Shown here: piece after piece, positions 16,994 to 25,719 of the stretch | Numbering within the stretch: position 1 is the first letter of the stretch | How the letters are laid out: each line of letters starts with the position of its first letter | Assembly (NCBI RefSeq): GCF_902702915.1 | Contig: NZ_LR738849.1 | Location: 186,001-250,000, forward strand | Reading direction: 5' to 3' | From: Desulfovibrio sp. 86 | Lineage (GTDB): Bacteria; Desulfobacterota; Desulfovibrionia; Desulfovibrionales; Desulfovibrionaceae | DNA length: 64,000 nucleotides | Position numbers and translations under genes: made by a program | Notes under the pieces: generated by a model | Databases searched by the model: none | Told to the model about the DNA's origin: nothing | Seen by the model: only the letters and a program-made list of their open reading frames with translations

Positions 16994-18014
16994 ACTCTGC
17001 TCTAGGGGCGGCCCCGCCATCGGCACGAGGGGCCTGAAGAAGCGGCTGCGGATCCACCGACACACCCTGCACCAGGAGCGAGAGGTGCAAATGCGGCCCT
17101 GTGACGCGGCCCGTGGCCCCCACAAGACCTATGACCTCGCCCTTGCGCACGGCCTGGTCCTTTGCGACCAGAATTTTGGACATATGCAGGTATGCCGTAA
17201 AGACCCCTTCGCCGTGATTGATGTACACCACATTGCCCGAGAAGTACAAATCACCCGTCAGGGCCACCCGCCCATCGGCGCAGGCCACAATGGGGGTTCC
17301 CTCTGTGCCGCGCAGGTCCAGACCACGGTGCAAACCGCGCGGCTGCCCGTTGAATACCCGCTTGAGCCCAAAAAGACTTGATACGTCACCGGGAACGGGC
17401 CGCTCAAAAGGCAGCGTCCAGAGACGTTCTGGCGTGTATGCAGCCAGGGTTTTGCGCACCAGCTCCCTGTCGGCCTTGATGCGCTCCATTTGCGCCGCTG
17501 GCGGATCCACAAACTTTTTGTCCACAGTGAGCTTCTGAACCGGACGGTCTTTATCGTACACGCCAATGCCCAGTGTAGCCGCCTGCTGGACAGCGGCAGG
17601 CTTTTTGCCGCCCACATGGCCTGCCATGGGGGTCACTGAGAGTGTGAAATCATTTTCCTTGGCATCAAGGGGCACTGGCAGCAGCATGACGGCCTGCCAT
17701 TTTTGCGTTCCGTCCGGAGCCTGCGCAACGGCGACGGCCGTGGCGGCGTAACTCTTGCCCATCCACTTAAAGTTGAAGGCGGTTACGGGTTCATCACTGA
17801 CAGCCAGAGCCACAAAAGCGTCACCCCTGGCCACTGTGGCGGGCGCTTCAAGCTTTACCTGAGGGGTGGCAAAAGCAGAAATGTTCCCAAAGGGAGACAA
17901 GAACAGCAATGAAAAAAACGCCAGAATCAACGGCCACATGAAGGTTGACCTCTGCACGGATTCTGCCGCACGTCTATCATGACGCCGTAGTATGGTACAT
18001 AACCGTTGTATCAT
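16992..18014 (-). CDS. M23-family murein endopeptidase (secreted)
   Basis: 340 aa. A hydrophobic N-terminal segment (about residues 25-48, ending in AFA-TP) is a signal peptide or anchor. A beta-rich middle domain follows, and the C-terminal LytM/M23 domain begins at about 225: HRGLDLRGTEGTPIVACADG (zinc ligands H and D) and GPHLHLSL (the H-x-H ligand pair). Expected to cut peptidoglycan cross-links in the periplasm. Its ATG overlaps the xseA stop (ATGA), an order typical of sulfate reducers. The last ligand motif is intact, so it should be an active enzyme rather than a degenerate LytM activator. Confidence 0.88.
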   Translation of the reverse strand: MIQRLCTILRRHDRRAAESVQRSTFMWPLILAFFSLLFLSPFGNISAFATPQVKLEAPATVARGDAFVALAVSDEPVTAFNFKWMGKSYAATAVAVAQAPDGTQKWQAVMLLPVPLDAKENDFTLSVTPMAGHVGGKKPAAVQQAATLGIGVYDKDRPVQKLTVDKKFVDPPAAQMERIKADRELVRKTLAAYTPERLWTLPFERPVPGDVSSLFGLKRVFNGQPRGLHRGLDLRGTEGTPIVACADGRVALTGDLYFSGNVVYINHGEGVFTAYLHMSKILVAKDQAVRKGEVIGLVGATGRVTGPHLHLSLLVQGVSVDPQPLLQAPRADGGAAPRAE

Positions 18015-19489
18015 GATTCCTCCACCTTGCGACTTTGGCGGCGTCGCACACCGTTTACCACAGCAGACAGACTGCCGTCGGACAGACGCACTTCTATGCT
18101 GGTTCCGGAAGGAACCTGGTCAACCGAGCGCACAAGGCCCTCAGACGTGCTGACCAGGGCATAGCCGCGTGTAAGCGGCATGAGAGGGTCGCGCGCTTCA
18201 AGGGCCATGGTCAGGGTTTCAAGACGTCGCAACTGCTCTGTGACGTAGCCCCGTGCCGTGCTTTGCCAATGCTGGACGCCGTGCTGCAAGGCACGTTCCT
18301 TGTCGGCCACAAGTCGCGGCAAAGCCGCATGCAGCCGGGCGGCAAGCTGTTCCAGTCGCGCATCAAGGGTATCCAGTTTTTCTGTGCCAAGGGCGTTGCG
18401 CAGGGCACGCTCCAGAAAATCGGCTTTCCGCGCCTTGTCATCCAGCCAGTACCGGCCGGAGCGCACCAAGCCCGCCTCCAGGCTGGCAAGACGTTCATAA
18501 AGGCGTTCGTGGTGACGTTGCGGCGAAAACCAGGACAAGGCTTTTTCGCATTCGCGCAGGGCCTGTCCGGCTCCTTCGAGTCGCCGCTCCATGGCGCGGC
18601 GCAGGGCTGCCCAGGTTTCATCCACACGCTGGTGCAGTTCCATCCGCAAAGGCCAGAGCAACTGGGCGGCGTGGCTTGGCGTTGCCGCACGCATGTCGGC
18701 GGTCATGTCCGCCAGGGTAACGTCCACCTCATGCCCTATGCCAGCCAGCACGGGCAGGCGGGACGCAAATATGGCCTGTGCCACTGACTCTTCGTTGAAG
18801 GCCCACAGGTCTTCCAAAGAGCCGCCGCCGCGCACGAGCACGATGGCCTGCGCCCAATCCTGGGCATTGGCCTCGGCCAGAGCCCGCACAATGGCCGGAG
18901 CGGCCTCCGCCCCCTGCACCAGTGCCGGAAACAGGCGGATGCGCGAACCGCTGCCCCGCGTGCGCGCCAGTTCAAGAAAATCGTGAATGGCCGCCCCTGT
19001 GGGGGATGTGATGAGCGCGATGCGTTGCGGATCACGAGGGAGCGGGCGTTTGCGCTGGCTGCTGAAATACCCCAGGGCCGCCAGCTTGCGCTTGCTTTCT
19101 TCAAATGCCAGGGCCAGCAGCCCCTCTCCCGCAGGCTGCACCAGTTCCACGGCAAGCTGATATTGCCCGCGTGGAGCGTATACGCTGATGCGCCCCGCGC
19201 AAAGCACGTCCAGGCCATTACGCAAAAGTTCAAGGGGGGACGGCCTTGGTTTGTCGAAAACCTCGCCCGTAAGCGGATCAAAAGGCTGTTCAGCCTGCCG
19301 CTGCATGTGCCGGAACCAGACGCACTGCAATTGCGCATCCTGATCTTTAAGGCTGAAATAGACATGCCCGGAGCCGGGGCGGGAAAAATTGGTCACCTCG
19401 CCCCGCACCCAGACAAAGGGAAAGCGCCCCTCAAGGCTCTTGCGCAATTGCTCCGTAAGCTCGCGGACTGTCAGTATGGTTTCCTGCAT
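18011..19489 (-). CDS. xseA: Exodeoxyribonuclease VII large subunit
   Basis: Catalytic subunit of the ssDNA exonuclease VII. An N-terminal OB-fold is visible (ILTVRELTEQLRKSLEGRF-PFVWVRGEVTNF then GHVYFSLKDQDAQLQCVWF). The nuclease domain follows: ITSPTGAAIHDFLELARTRG, IVLVRGGGSLEDLWAFNEE and PVLAGIGHEVDVTLADMTAD. A long coiled-coil helical part makes up the C-terminal third, then the short RGYALVSTSEG end. 492 aa, usual length. Couples to the M23 gene by a 4-base overlap. Confidence 0.95.
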   Translation of the reverse strand: MQETILTVRELTEQLRKSLEGRFPFVWVRGEVTNFSRPGSGHVYFSLKDQDAQLQCVWFRHMQRQAEQPFDPLTGEVFDKPRPSPLELLRNGLDVLCAGRISVYAPRGQYQLAVELVQPAGEGLLALAFEESKRKLAALGYFSSQRKRPLPRDPQRIALITSPTGAAIHDFLELARTRGSGSRIRLFPALVQGAEAAPAIVRALAEANAQDWAQAIVLVRGGGSLEDLWAFNEESVAQAIFASRLPVLAGIGHEVDVTLADMTADMRAATPSHAAQLLWPLRMELHQRVDETWAALRRAMERRLEGAGQALRECEKALSWFSPQRHHERLYERLASLEAGLVRSGRYWLDDKARKADFLERALRNALGTEKLDTLDARLEQLAARLHAALPRLVADKERALQHGVQHWQSTARGYVTEQLRRLETLTMALEARDPLMPLTRGYALVSTSEGLVRSVDQVPSGTSIEVRLSDGSLSAVVNGVRRRQSRKVEES

Positions 19490-19525
19490 GGTACCCCGTG
19501 GCCCCTTGCGCGGCGAAGAAAAGAA

Positions 19526-19559
19526 GGCGGCTCACTGACGAACTGCGCCATGAGCCGCC
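19526..19559. other. Hairpin in the proS-xseA intergenic gap
   Basis: GGCGGCTCA (19526-19534) pairs perfectly with TGAGCCGCC (19551-19559) across a 16-base loop, without a T-run on the minus strand. It lies in the 143-base gap between proS and xseA and could stabilise the proS mRNA end or attenuate read-through. Confidence 0.4.
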
Positions 19560-19632
19560 CGGACACTGCAATGTGGCTGCCCGGCACGGTTTCAGAAAAA
19601 CCGAGTCTGGCAACCACATAAAGCGCAAATGC

Positions 19633-21357
19633 CTAGCGGCTGATCCAACCCTGCCGGACTTTTTCAATCCAGACGGCAAAATCCTGCTCAAGGTTGTCAA
19701 CGGAAAGCTCGCCCTTTTCACCCGTGCGGCGGTCTTTGCATTCCACGATGCCACGGGCAAGCCCCTTACCGCCGACCACAAGCTGCGCTGGGATGCCAAG
19801 CAGGTCGGCGTCCTTGAACTTGACGCCGGGGCGCTCTTCGCGGTCGTCCATCAGCACTTCCACGCTCATGCCCTGCAACAAGGCATATATTTCTTCAACC
19901 TTTGCATTAACTTCTTCACTGCGGGGATCCAGGTTGAGCAACATGCACTCAAAAGGAGCCACCGGCGGGGGAAAGACAATGCCGTGTTCGTCATGATTCT
20001 GCTCAATGGCGGCAGCGGCCACGCGGGACACGCCGATGCCGTAGCAGCCCATAATCATGATCTGTTCCTTGCCGTTTTCATCCAGGAACACGGCGTGCAT
20101 GGCTTCACTATACTTCAAGCCCAACATGAAGATGTGCCCCACCTCAATGCCCCTGGTAAGCTCCATGCGACCGCCGCAACGCGGGCACTGGTCTTCGGGG
20201 GTGATGGTGCGCAAATCGCCCCAGGCGGCCACAGTGGCATCCCGCTTGAGGTCCATATGCCTGATATGGGCATCGGCCGCGTTGGCTCCAACCACATAGT
20301 CCGTGCCGCCCTGAAGCTCTGCATCGGCATAAATGGGCACACCAAGCCCCACAGGGCCGGCAAAGCCGACGGGCGCTCCGGTTGCCGCCTGCACTGTGGC
20401 GGCGTCGGCCAATTCCACTTCCTGCGCCTTCATCAGGTTCTTGAGCTTGATATCATTCACTTCGCGGTCACCGCGCACAAGCACGGCCACGGTCTTGCCG
20501 TCAACCTTGAACAGCATGGTTTTGACAACGCTGCTCGCGGGCACGCCAAGCATGGCAGCCACTTCTTCCACGCTGTGGGCTCCGGGCGTGGCGACGGTTT
20601 CCATGGCTGGGCAGGCAGCCGTGGCAGGCTGGCCCTTCCAGACGACCTCCGCCCTTTCCACGTTGGCGGCGTATTCGCAGTCGTGGCAGAAAGCGATGGT
20701 GTCTTCGCCGGTATCGGCCAGCACCATGAATTCATGGGAAAAATTGCCGCCGATGGAGCCGGTGTCGGCCTCAACGGCACGAAAGCGCAAGCCGAGACGC
20801 TTGAAGACGCGCATATAGGCGTCGTACATGGCCTTGTAGCTTTTTTCCGCGCCCTCGGTGGTGGCGTCAAAGGAATAGCCATCCTTCATGACAAATTCGC
20901 GCCCGCGCATGAGGCCGAAGCGGGGGCGGATTTCGTCACGAAACTTGGTCTGTATCTGATACAGGCGCACAGGCAGCTGGCGGTAGGAGCGCACCTCGCC
21001 GCGCACAAGATCAGTAATGACTTCTTCATGCGTGGGGCCGAGGCAATACTCGCGCTCATTGCGGTCTTTGAAGCGCAGGAGCTCCTTGCCGTAATGCTCC
21101 CAGCGGCCAGTTTCTTTCCACAGGTCGGCGGGCTGCACCATGGGCATGAGCAATTCGCGAAAATCGGCCTTTTCCATTTCTTCACGCACGATGCGGCCGA
21201 TTTTTTCGATGACCCGCAGGCCAAGGGGCAGGTAGATATACAGCCCCGATGTAAGCCGACGAACCATGCCCGCCCGCAGCAGAAGCTTGTGGCTGACCAC
21301 TTCCGCATCGGCCGGGGATTCCTTGAGTGTGGGAATATAGCAGGAGCTGAAGCGCAT
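19633..21357 (-). CDS. proS: Prolyl-tRNA synthetase (bacterial type with editing domain)
   Basis: Class II synthetase. Motif 1 region [26 protein letters not shown], motif 2 around [27 protein letters not shown], and motif 3 near [19 protein letters not shown] are all present. The insertion domain between motifs 2 and 3 (about residues 225-385, with [18 protein letters not shown]) is the YbaK-like editing domain. The C-terminal anticodon-binding domain is complete. 574 aa, as expected. Its ATG overlaps the ispG stop by one base (TAATG). Confidence 0.96.
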   Translation of the reverse strand: MRFSSCYIPTLKESPADAEVVSHKLLLRAGMVRRLTSGLYIYLPLGLRVIEKIGRIVREEMEKADFRELLMPMVQPADLWKETGRWEHYGKELLRFKDRNEREYCLGPTHEEVITDLVRGEVRSYRQLPVRLYQIQTKFRDEIRPRFGLMRGREFVMKDGYSFDATTEGAEKSYKAMYDAYMRVFKRLGLRFRAVEADTGSIGGNFSHEFMVLADTGEDTIAFCHDCEYAANVERAEVVWKGQPATAACPAMETVATPGAHSVEEVAAMLGVPASSVVKTMLFKVDGKTVAVLVRGDREVNDIKLKNLMKAQEVELADAATVQAATGAPVGFAGPVGLGVPIYADAELQGGTDYVVGANAADAHIRHMDLKRDATVAAWGDLRTITPEDQCPRCGGRMELTRGIEVGHIFMLGLKYSEAMHAVFLDENGKEQIMIMGCYGIGVSRVAAAAIEQNHDEHGIVFPPPVAPFECMLLNLDPRSEEVNAKVEEIYALLQGMSVEVLMDDREERPGVKFKDADLLGIPAQLVVGGKGLARGIVECKDRRTGEKGELSVDNLEQDFAVWIEKVRQGWISR

Positions 21358-22427
21358 TAGATGTTTTCCTTTTCGTTAAGCAGTGATTGCAGTTCTTCCA
21401 TAAACGCAGCCAGCAGGGCTTCCTGCCCCTTGACGGAGCGAACGATCTCGCCCTTGCGGAAAATAATGCCCTTGTCACGCCCTCCGGCCACGCCCAGATC
21501 GGCTTCGCGGGCTTCACCGGGGCCATTGACCACGCAGCCCATAACCGCCACCTTTACATCGGCGGTGGAGGTTGCCAGCCGCTCTTCAACGGCGCGCGCC
21601 AGTGAAAAAAGGTCAATTTCCGTCCGTCCGCAGGTCGGGCAGGAAATGATTTCCGGCCCGCGCGAGCGCAGACCAAGGGCGCGCAGAATCTCCCAGGCCA
21701 CGGTGACCTCTTCGGCGGGATCGGCCGTGAGGGATACGCGCAGCGTGTCGCCAATGCCTTCGTGCAGCAATATGCCCAGCCCCACGGCAGACTTGACCGT
21801 GCCGCGCATGAGGCCCCCGGCTTCGGTAATGCCGATGTGGACGGGATAATCACAGGCCTCGGCAAGCAGGCGGTAGGCCGTGATGGTGTCCATCACGGAT
21901 GAGGACTTGAGGGAAATCTTGGTATCGTAAAATCCGCGCGCCTCCAGCAAACGCACGTGCCCAAGGGCGCTTTCCACCAGGGCTTGCGGGCAGGGCCCGC
22001 CGTATTTTCGCAGCAGGTCTTTTTCCACGGATCCGGAATTGACGCCAACGCGAATGACCGCGCCGTGCGCCTTGGCCGCATCAACCACACTGTCCACATG
22101 GGCCTTGGGGCCTATGTTGCCGGGGTTGATGCGCAGGCCCTCAAAGCCCGCCTCCAAAGCGCCCATGGCAAGACGGTGATCAAAATGGATGTCGGCAATG
22201 AGGGGCAGGGATGTGCCCGCGCGAATGGCAGGCAGCGCCGCCACTGCGGCTTCATCAGGCACAGCCAGACGCACCACCTCGCAGCCCCGTTCCGCCAGTC
22301 TGGCTATCTGCGCCAGCGTGGCCGCAGGGTCGCGGGTGTCTGTGTTGGTCATGCTTTGAACCACAACGGGCGCGCCCCCGCCCACAGTCACGCTGCCGAG
22401 GCGTATGGCCCTGGTGCTTTTGCGCAT
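21357..22427 (-). CDS. ispG: 4-hydroxy-3-methylbut-2-en-1-yl diphosphate synthase
   Basis: [4Fe-4S] enzyme of the non-mevalonate pathway converting MEcPP to HMBPP. The start [21 protein letters not shown], the TIM-barrel blocks [13 protein letters not shown] and [10 protein letters not shown], and the C-terminal Fe-S ligands in [13 protein letters not shown] and [11 protein letters not shown] are diagnostic. The direct IspG form, about 356 aa. The ATG at 22427 has AAAGG upstream; 14 further in-frame residues are not needed. Heads a minus-strand series with proS; dxs and ispA of the same pathway lie downstream. Confidence 0.95.
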   Translation of the reverse strand: MRKSTRAIRLGSVTVGGGAPVVVQSMTNTDTRDPAATLAQIARLAERGCEVVRLAVPDEAAVAALPAIRAGTSLPLIADIHFDHRLAMGALEAGFEGLRINPGNIGPKAHVDSVVDAAKAHGAVIRVGVNSGSVEKDLLRKYGGPCPQALVESALGHVRLLEARGFYDTKISLKSSSVMDTITAYRLLAEACDYPVHIGITEAGGLMRGTVKSAVGLGILLHEGIGDTLRVSLTADPAEEVTVAWEILRALGLRSRGPEIISCPTCGRTEIDLFSLARAVEERLATSTADVKVAVMGCVVNGPGEAREADLGVAGGRDKGIIFRKGEIVRSVKGQEALLAAFMEELQSLLNEKENI

Positions 22428-22655
22428 GCCTTTTCTCCAATAAAAAGCCTGGCGACGCTGCGCCGCCACATCCTGTTAAGGGCGTCTTGTAAGCTATTTC
22501 CGGCCGCAAGCCAAGCATGAAGCCAATTATGCCGCTGGAACATGTTTTGCATGTTTTTCGAAAAAAACAGGCTCGGCCTGACTTCTGTTTTATTCCGGCA
22601 CTGAAGTTTATCGCGCAGGGGCCGATAAGTACAACAGAACACTATTGAGGTTGCC

Positions 22656-23357
22656 ATGCACAACTTGTTACGCCTTATCCTTATTTGTTCCCTTGCGCTG
22701 TCCTTGATGCCGGGCTGCTCTAAAGCTCCGGCCACTGCCAATGATCCTGGCTACATAGATGCCGTTGAACTGAAACTGAAATTTCGCGAACTGACGGACC
22801 AGATGCTTGCCACCATGCCCAATGACGCCCTGCAAGGGGTCGTGGCCATGCCCACATCCTTTGTGGACGAAAACAATACGTCACGCAGTTCACCCCTGGG
22901 CAGACTCATGGGCGAAGCCATGTTTTACGAATTCAACCAGCGCGGCTTTCCCGCGCGCGAATATCGCCTGACCGGCAATATCGCCGTTGTGGGCGGCCGC
23001 GATGACCTGGCTCTCATCGAAAACGCCGTCATCCCGGCCGGGCAAAAATGGGCGGCCCTGGTCGTGGGCACCTATTATGTGGACAAAGACGCCACCTTCG
23101 TCAACGCGCGTCTGGTTCGCGCCACGGACGGCCTGGTCATGCGCACTGGGCAGCTTGTGCTTGTGAACACCCCCATTGTGGCCCGCATGGGCAAAACTGA
23201 CCCCCCTGCCGTCAAACCCGCGCCCGCGCAGACCAGCAGTTCAAGTGTGGCCTCAGCGTCGAAATCCTCCGGCCAGCGTGGCGGTTTGTACCCTTCGCTC
23301 TATACCCCGGCCAGTTCCATCACCAGCGGCAGCATTAACATCAAACAGGGCAAATAA
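22656..23357 (+). CDS. FlgO-domain outer-membrane lipoprotein
   Basis: 233 aa. The signal peptide ends in LMPGC with the lipid-attachment Cys at about residue 20. The body matches the FlgO domain pattern: SSPLGRLMGEAMFYEFNQRGFPAREYR, then WAALVVGTYYVDKDATFVNARLVRATDGLVM. A Ser/Ala-rich tail follows. In Vibrio, FlgO is an outer-membrane lipoprotein needed for normal flagellar function; here no flagellar gene is nearby, so the role may be general envelope assembly. First of a three-gene operon (TAATG overlap with the next). The 228-base gap to divergent ispG must hold both promoters. Confidence 0.75.
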   Translation: MHNLLRLILICSLALSLMPGCSKAPATANDPGYIDAVELKLKFRELTDQMLATMPNDALQGVVAMPTSFVDENNTSRSSPLGRLMGEAMFYEFNQRGFPAREYRLTGNIAVVGGRDDLALIENAVIPAGQKWAALVVGTYYVDKDATFVNARLVRATDGLVMRTGQLVLVNTPIVARMGKTDPPAVKPAPAQTSSSSVASASKSSGQRGGLYPSLYTPASSITSGSINIKQGK

Positions 23358-23713
23358 TGCCGGAAGCAGCCATGCGCGTCATCCCACGCATCATAACAGT
23401 CATTTTTCTCGCTTTTGCGGCGGGACCGGTTCTGACCGTAAGTTCGGACGGCCCGCAGGCAACAGGTCAGAACCTTTCTGCCTATGAAGCGGGCCCGACC
23501 CAAACGGCACGCACTGGCGGGTCAGCGGGCCAGGGGCCGAACATCAGCGCCAAGTATCTCAAGCAGGCCCGGCAGTACCGGGACCAGGGCCGCTATGAAC
23601 TGGCCCGTCAGTCATACACGCAAGCGCTTTCCACCTGCCGTTCCGCCGAGGATCTGGCCATTATCGAAAAAGAACTGGGCGGCATTGAACTTTTGCTGCG
23701 CACCATGCGTTGA
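23357..23713 (+). CDS. Small secreted TPR-like protein between two FlgO-domain genes
   Basis: 118 aa. N-terminal hydrophobic segment (VIPRIITVIFLAFAAGPVLT) is a probable signal peptide. The C-terminal half ISAKYLKQARQYRDQGRYELARQSYTQALST is one clear TPR-type helix pair. The ATG at 23357 overlaps the preceding stop; an ATG at 23372 would give a shorter signal. The next gene's ATG follows the TGA by nine bases. Likely a partner of the flanking FlgO-domain proteins. Confidence 0.65.
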   Translation: MPEAAMRVIPRIITVIFLAFAAGPVLTVSSDGPQATGQNLSAYEAGPTQTARTGGSAGQGPNISAKYLKQARQYRDQGRYELARQSYTQALSTCRSAEDLAIIEKELGGIELLLRTMR

Positions 23714-23721
23714 GGATTATC

Positions 23722-24336
23722 ATGAGCCGTTATATTGCCGTTATACTCCTGCTGGCGGCCCTGCTTCTGCCCCTCACGGCCGCAGCCGCAGGCAATGTGC
23801 CCGCCGCAGCCACCACCATAGCGCGCCAGTTGGATGAGCAACTGATGATGCGCTACGCGGGCTCCGACCCCGAGGTCAGCAAAAAAGAGCAGCAGGCCCT
23901 GGCGCGCGCCCATATCATTATCATGGGCACCACCCCTGCCAACCTCAATGACCTCAATGAGGCTTCGCCGTTGGCCCGCCAGATGATGGAAGAGGTCACA
24001 CGCTGGCTCATGAACGCAGGATACCGCTTTCAGGAACTGCGCAAGGGGAGCGACATCTATTTTGACAAAAGAAAGGGCGAGTTCATCCTTACCCGCGACG
24101 TCAAGCGTCTGGCCAGCAGGGTTGGCACAAGCCAGGCCATCATGGCGGGAACCTACGTTGTCAGTGGGGAACAGGTGCGCTTCAACATCCGGCTGATCCA
24201 CACCAACAGCAACGAAGTGCTGGCCATGGGTTCGGGCACGGTGCCCATTACCGACGACCTCATGCCGCTCCTGCGTGATCCTTCTCCGGGAGGCAAGGGG
24301 GGTGTTACGCCCACGGTGAATACGCGCTTGCAGTAA
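23722..24336 (+). CDS. Second FlgO-domain exported protein
   Basis: About 204 aa from ATG 23722, which has GAGGA five bases upstream; an in-frame TTG four codons earlier is less likely. A signal peptide ends in AAAAG without a lipobox Cys, so unlike the first FlgO-type protein this one is probably periplasmic. The FlgO signature is strong: SPLARQMMEEVTRWLMNAGYRFQELR, GEFILTRDVKRLASRVG, AIMAGTYVVSGEQVRFNIRLIHTNSNEVLA. Two divergent FlgO paralogues around a TPR protein suggest one envelope complex. Confidence 0.75.
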   Translation: MSRYIAVILLLAALLLPLTAAAAGNVPAAATTIARQLDEQLMMRYAGSDPEVSKKEQQALARAHIIIMGTTPANLNDLNEASPLARQMMEEVTRWLMNAGYRFQELRKGSDIYFDKRKGEFILTRDVKRLASRVGTSQAIMAGTYVVSGEQVRFNIRLIHTNSNEVLAMGSGTVPITDDLMPLLRDPSPGGKGGVTPTVNTRLQ

Positions 24337-24371
24337 GTTTTCTTGCCTCCGCCACGCTTTCTGTCTATAAC

Positions 24372-24400
24372 AGGCCCGGCCCAGTACATGTGCCGGGCCT
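24372..24400 (+). terminator. Hairpin after the FlgO-type operon
   Basis: AGGCCCGGC (24372-24380) pairs with GCCGGGCCT (24392-24400), 11-base loop. It is followed only by mixed sequence, so termination efficiency is uncertain. A second hairpin GCGCGGGT/ACCCGCGC lies at 24423-24446, in the leader of ychF. Confidence 0.55.
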
Positions 24401-24499
24401 TCAAACCTGAAAACTTTTCGCTGCGCGGGTCTGCAACAACCCGCGCGGCTTCGTTATTCCTTTCAATGCAAGAGCACTTGCCGCGATTCAGGAGAAAGC

Positions 24500-25603
24500 A
24501 TGGCCCTCAGCATAGGTATCGTCGGTCTGCCCAACGTGGGCAAGTCTACCCTTTTCAACGCCCTTACCAAGGCCCAGAACGCCCAGGCCGCCAACTATCC
24601 CTTCTGCACCATTGAGCCCAACAAGGCCACTGTTGCCGTGCCTGACAAGCGCCTGCAGGAACTGACAAACAAGGCCAAGCCACAAAAAACCATCAACGCC
24701 AGCGTGGATTTTATCGACATTGCCGGTCTTGTGCGCGGCGCCAGCAAGGGTGAAGGGCTCGGCAACCAGTTTTTGGGCAACATCCGCGAATGCGCGGCCA
24801 TTGTGCATGTGGTGCGCTGTTTTGAAGACGAAAACATCACGCACGTGGACGGCGGCGTAGACCCTTTGCGCGATGTGGACACCATTGAGACCGAACTGCT
24901 GCTGGCCGATCTGCAAGGCGTCGAAAAGCGCCTGGAACGTCTGCAAAAGATGGCCAAAACCAACAAGGACGCCAAGGCAGTGGCCGACATAATGCAGACA
25001 TTGCTGGCCCACCTCAATGACGGCAAGTCCGCCCGCGATTTCCCCCTGCCCGAAACCAATGAAGCCTTCATGACTTCATGGCGCGAACTGGGCCTGCTAA
25101 CGGCCAAACCCGTCATTTACTGCGCCAATGTGGACGAAGCCGCAGTGGCCGGGGGCAATGCCTTTGTGGAAACCCTCAAGGCTTTTGCCGTTGATCGCCA
25201 ATCGGGCTTTGCCTGCATTTGCGCCAAACTGGAAGAAGAACTGCAAGGCCTGTCCGACGCGGAACAGGCAGAAATGCTGTCTTCATACGGCATTGATGAA
25301 AGCGGCCTCGTGCGCATCATTCGCACGGGCTACGAAACGCTCGGCCTGTGCAGCTACTTCACCGTAGGCCCCCAGGAAGTGCGCGCCTGGACCATACACA
25401 AGGGCTGGAAGGCCCCTCAGGCGGCCGGGGTCATACACACGGACTTTGAGCGCGGCTTTATCCGCGCCGAGGTCATTTCCTACAATGACTACATGAGCCA
25501 TGACAATGAGGCGGCCTGCCGCGCCAGCGGCGTGCTGCGCGTGGAAGGCAAGGAATATGTGGTCAAGGACGGGGATGTGATGCATTTCCTGTTCAACGTA
25601 TAA
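24500..25603 (+). CDS. ychF: Ribosome-associated ATPase YchF (Obg family)
   Basis: 367 aa, usual length. G1 motif GLPNVGKST at the N-terminus, G3 DIAGLVRGASKGEGLGNQFL, coiled-coil insert in the middle (VEKRLERLQKMAKTNKDAKAVADI), and the C-terminal TGS domain FTVGPQEVRAWTIHKGWKAPQAAG-VIHTDFERGFIRAEV. Universal protein that prefers ATP to GTP and binds the ribosome. GGAGA about 7 bases before the ATG. Single-gene unit ended by a strong hairpin at 25663. Confidence 0.96.
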   Translation: MALSIGIVGLPNVGKSTLFNALTKAQNAQAANYPFCTIEPNKATVAVPDKRLQELTNKAKPQKTINASVDFIDIAGLVRGASKGEGLGNQFLGNIRECAAIVHVVRCFEDENITHVDGGVDPLRDVDTIETELLLADLQGVEKRLERLQKMAKTNKDAKAVADIMQTLLAHLNDGKSARDFPLPETNEAFMTSWRELGLLTAKPVIYCANVDEAAVAGGNAFVETLKAFAVDRQSGFACICAKLEEELQGLSDAEQAEMLSSYGIDESGLVRIIRTGYETLGLCSYFTVGPQEVRAWTIHKGWKAPQAAGVIHTDFERGFIRAEVISYNDYMSHDNEAACRASGVLRVEGKEYVVKDGDVMHFLFNV

Positions 25604-25662
25604 CGTATTTTACTGTCATTCTGCCGGAAAAACGTATTTTCCCATCGAATCCACACCACGCC

Positions 25663-25696
25663 AAAAGGCCCTCCCGCTGAACCGGGAGGGCCTTTT
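25663..25696. terminator. Strong bidirectional terminator
   Basis: Perfect 14-bp stem AAAAGGCCCTCCCG / CGGGAGGGCCTTTT with six-base loop, followed by T-run on the plus strand and preceded by an A-run. Ends both ychF and the convergent chemoreceptor gene. Confidence 0.9.
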
Positions 25697-25719
25697 TCGT
25701 GTTCAGGTCTTTATGGGAA

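Noticed and set aside
19498-21360. A 620-codon open frame on the plus strand
   Set aside because: Antisense of proS, whose motifs are complete; long antisense frames are expected in GC-rich genes with strong third-position bias.
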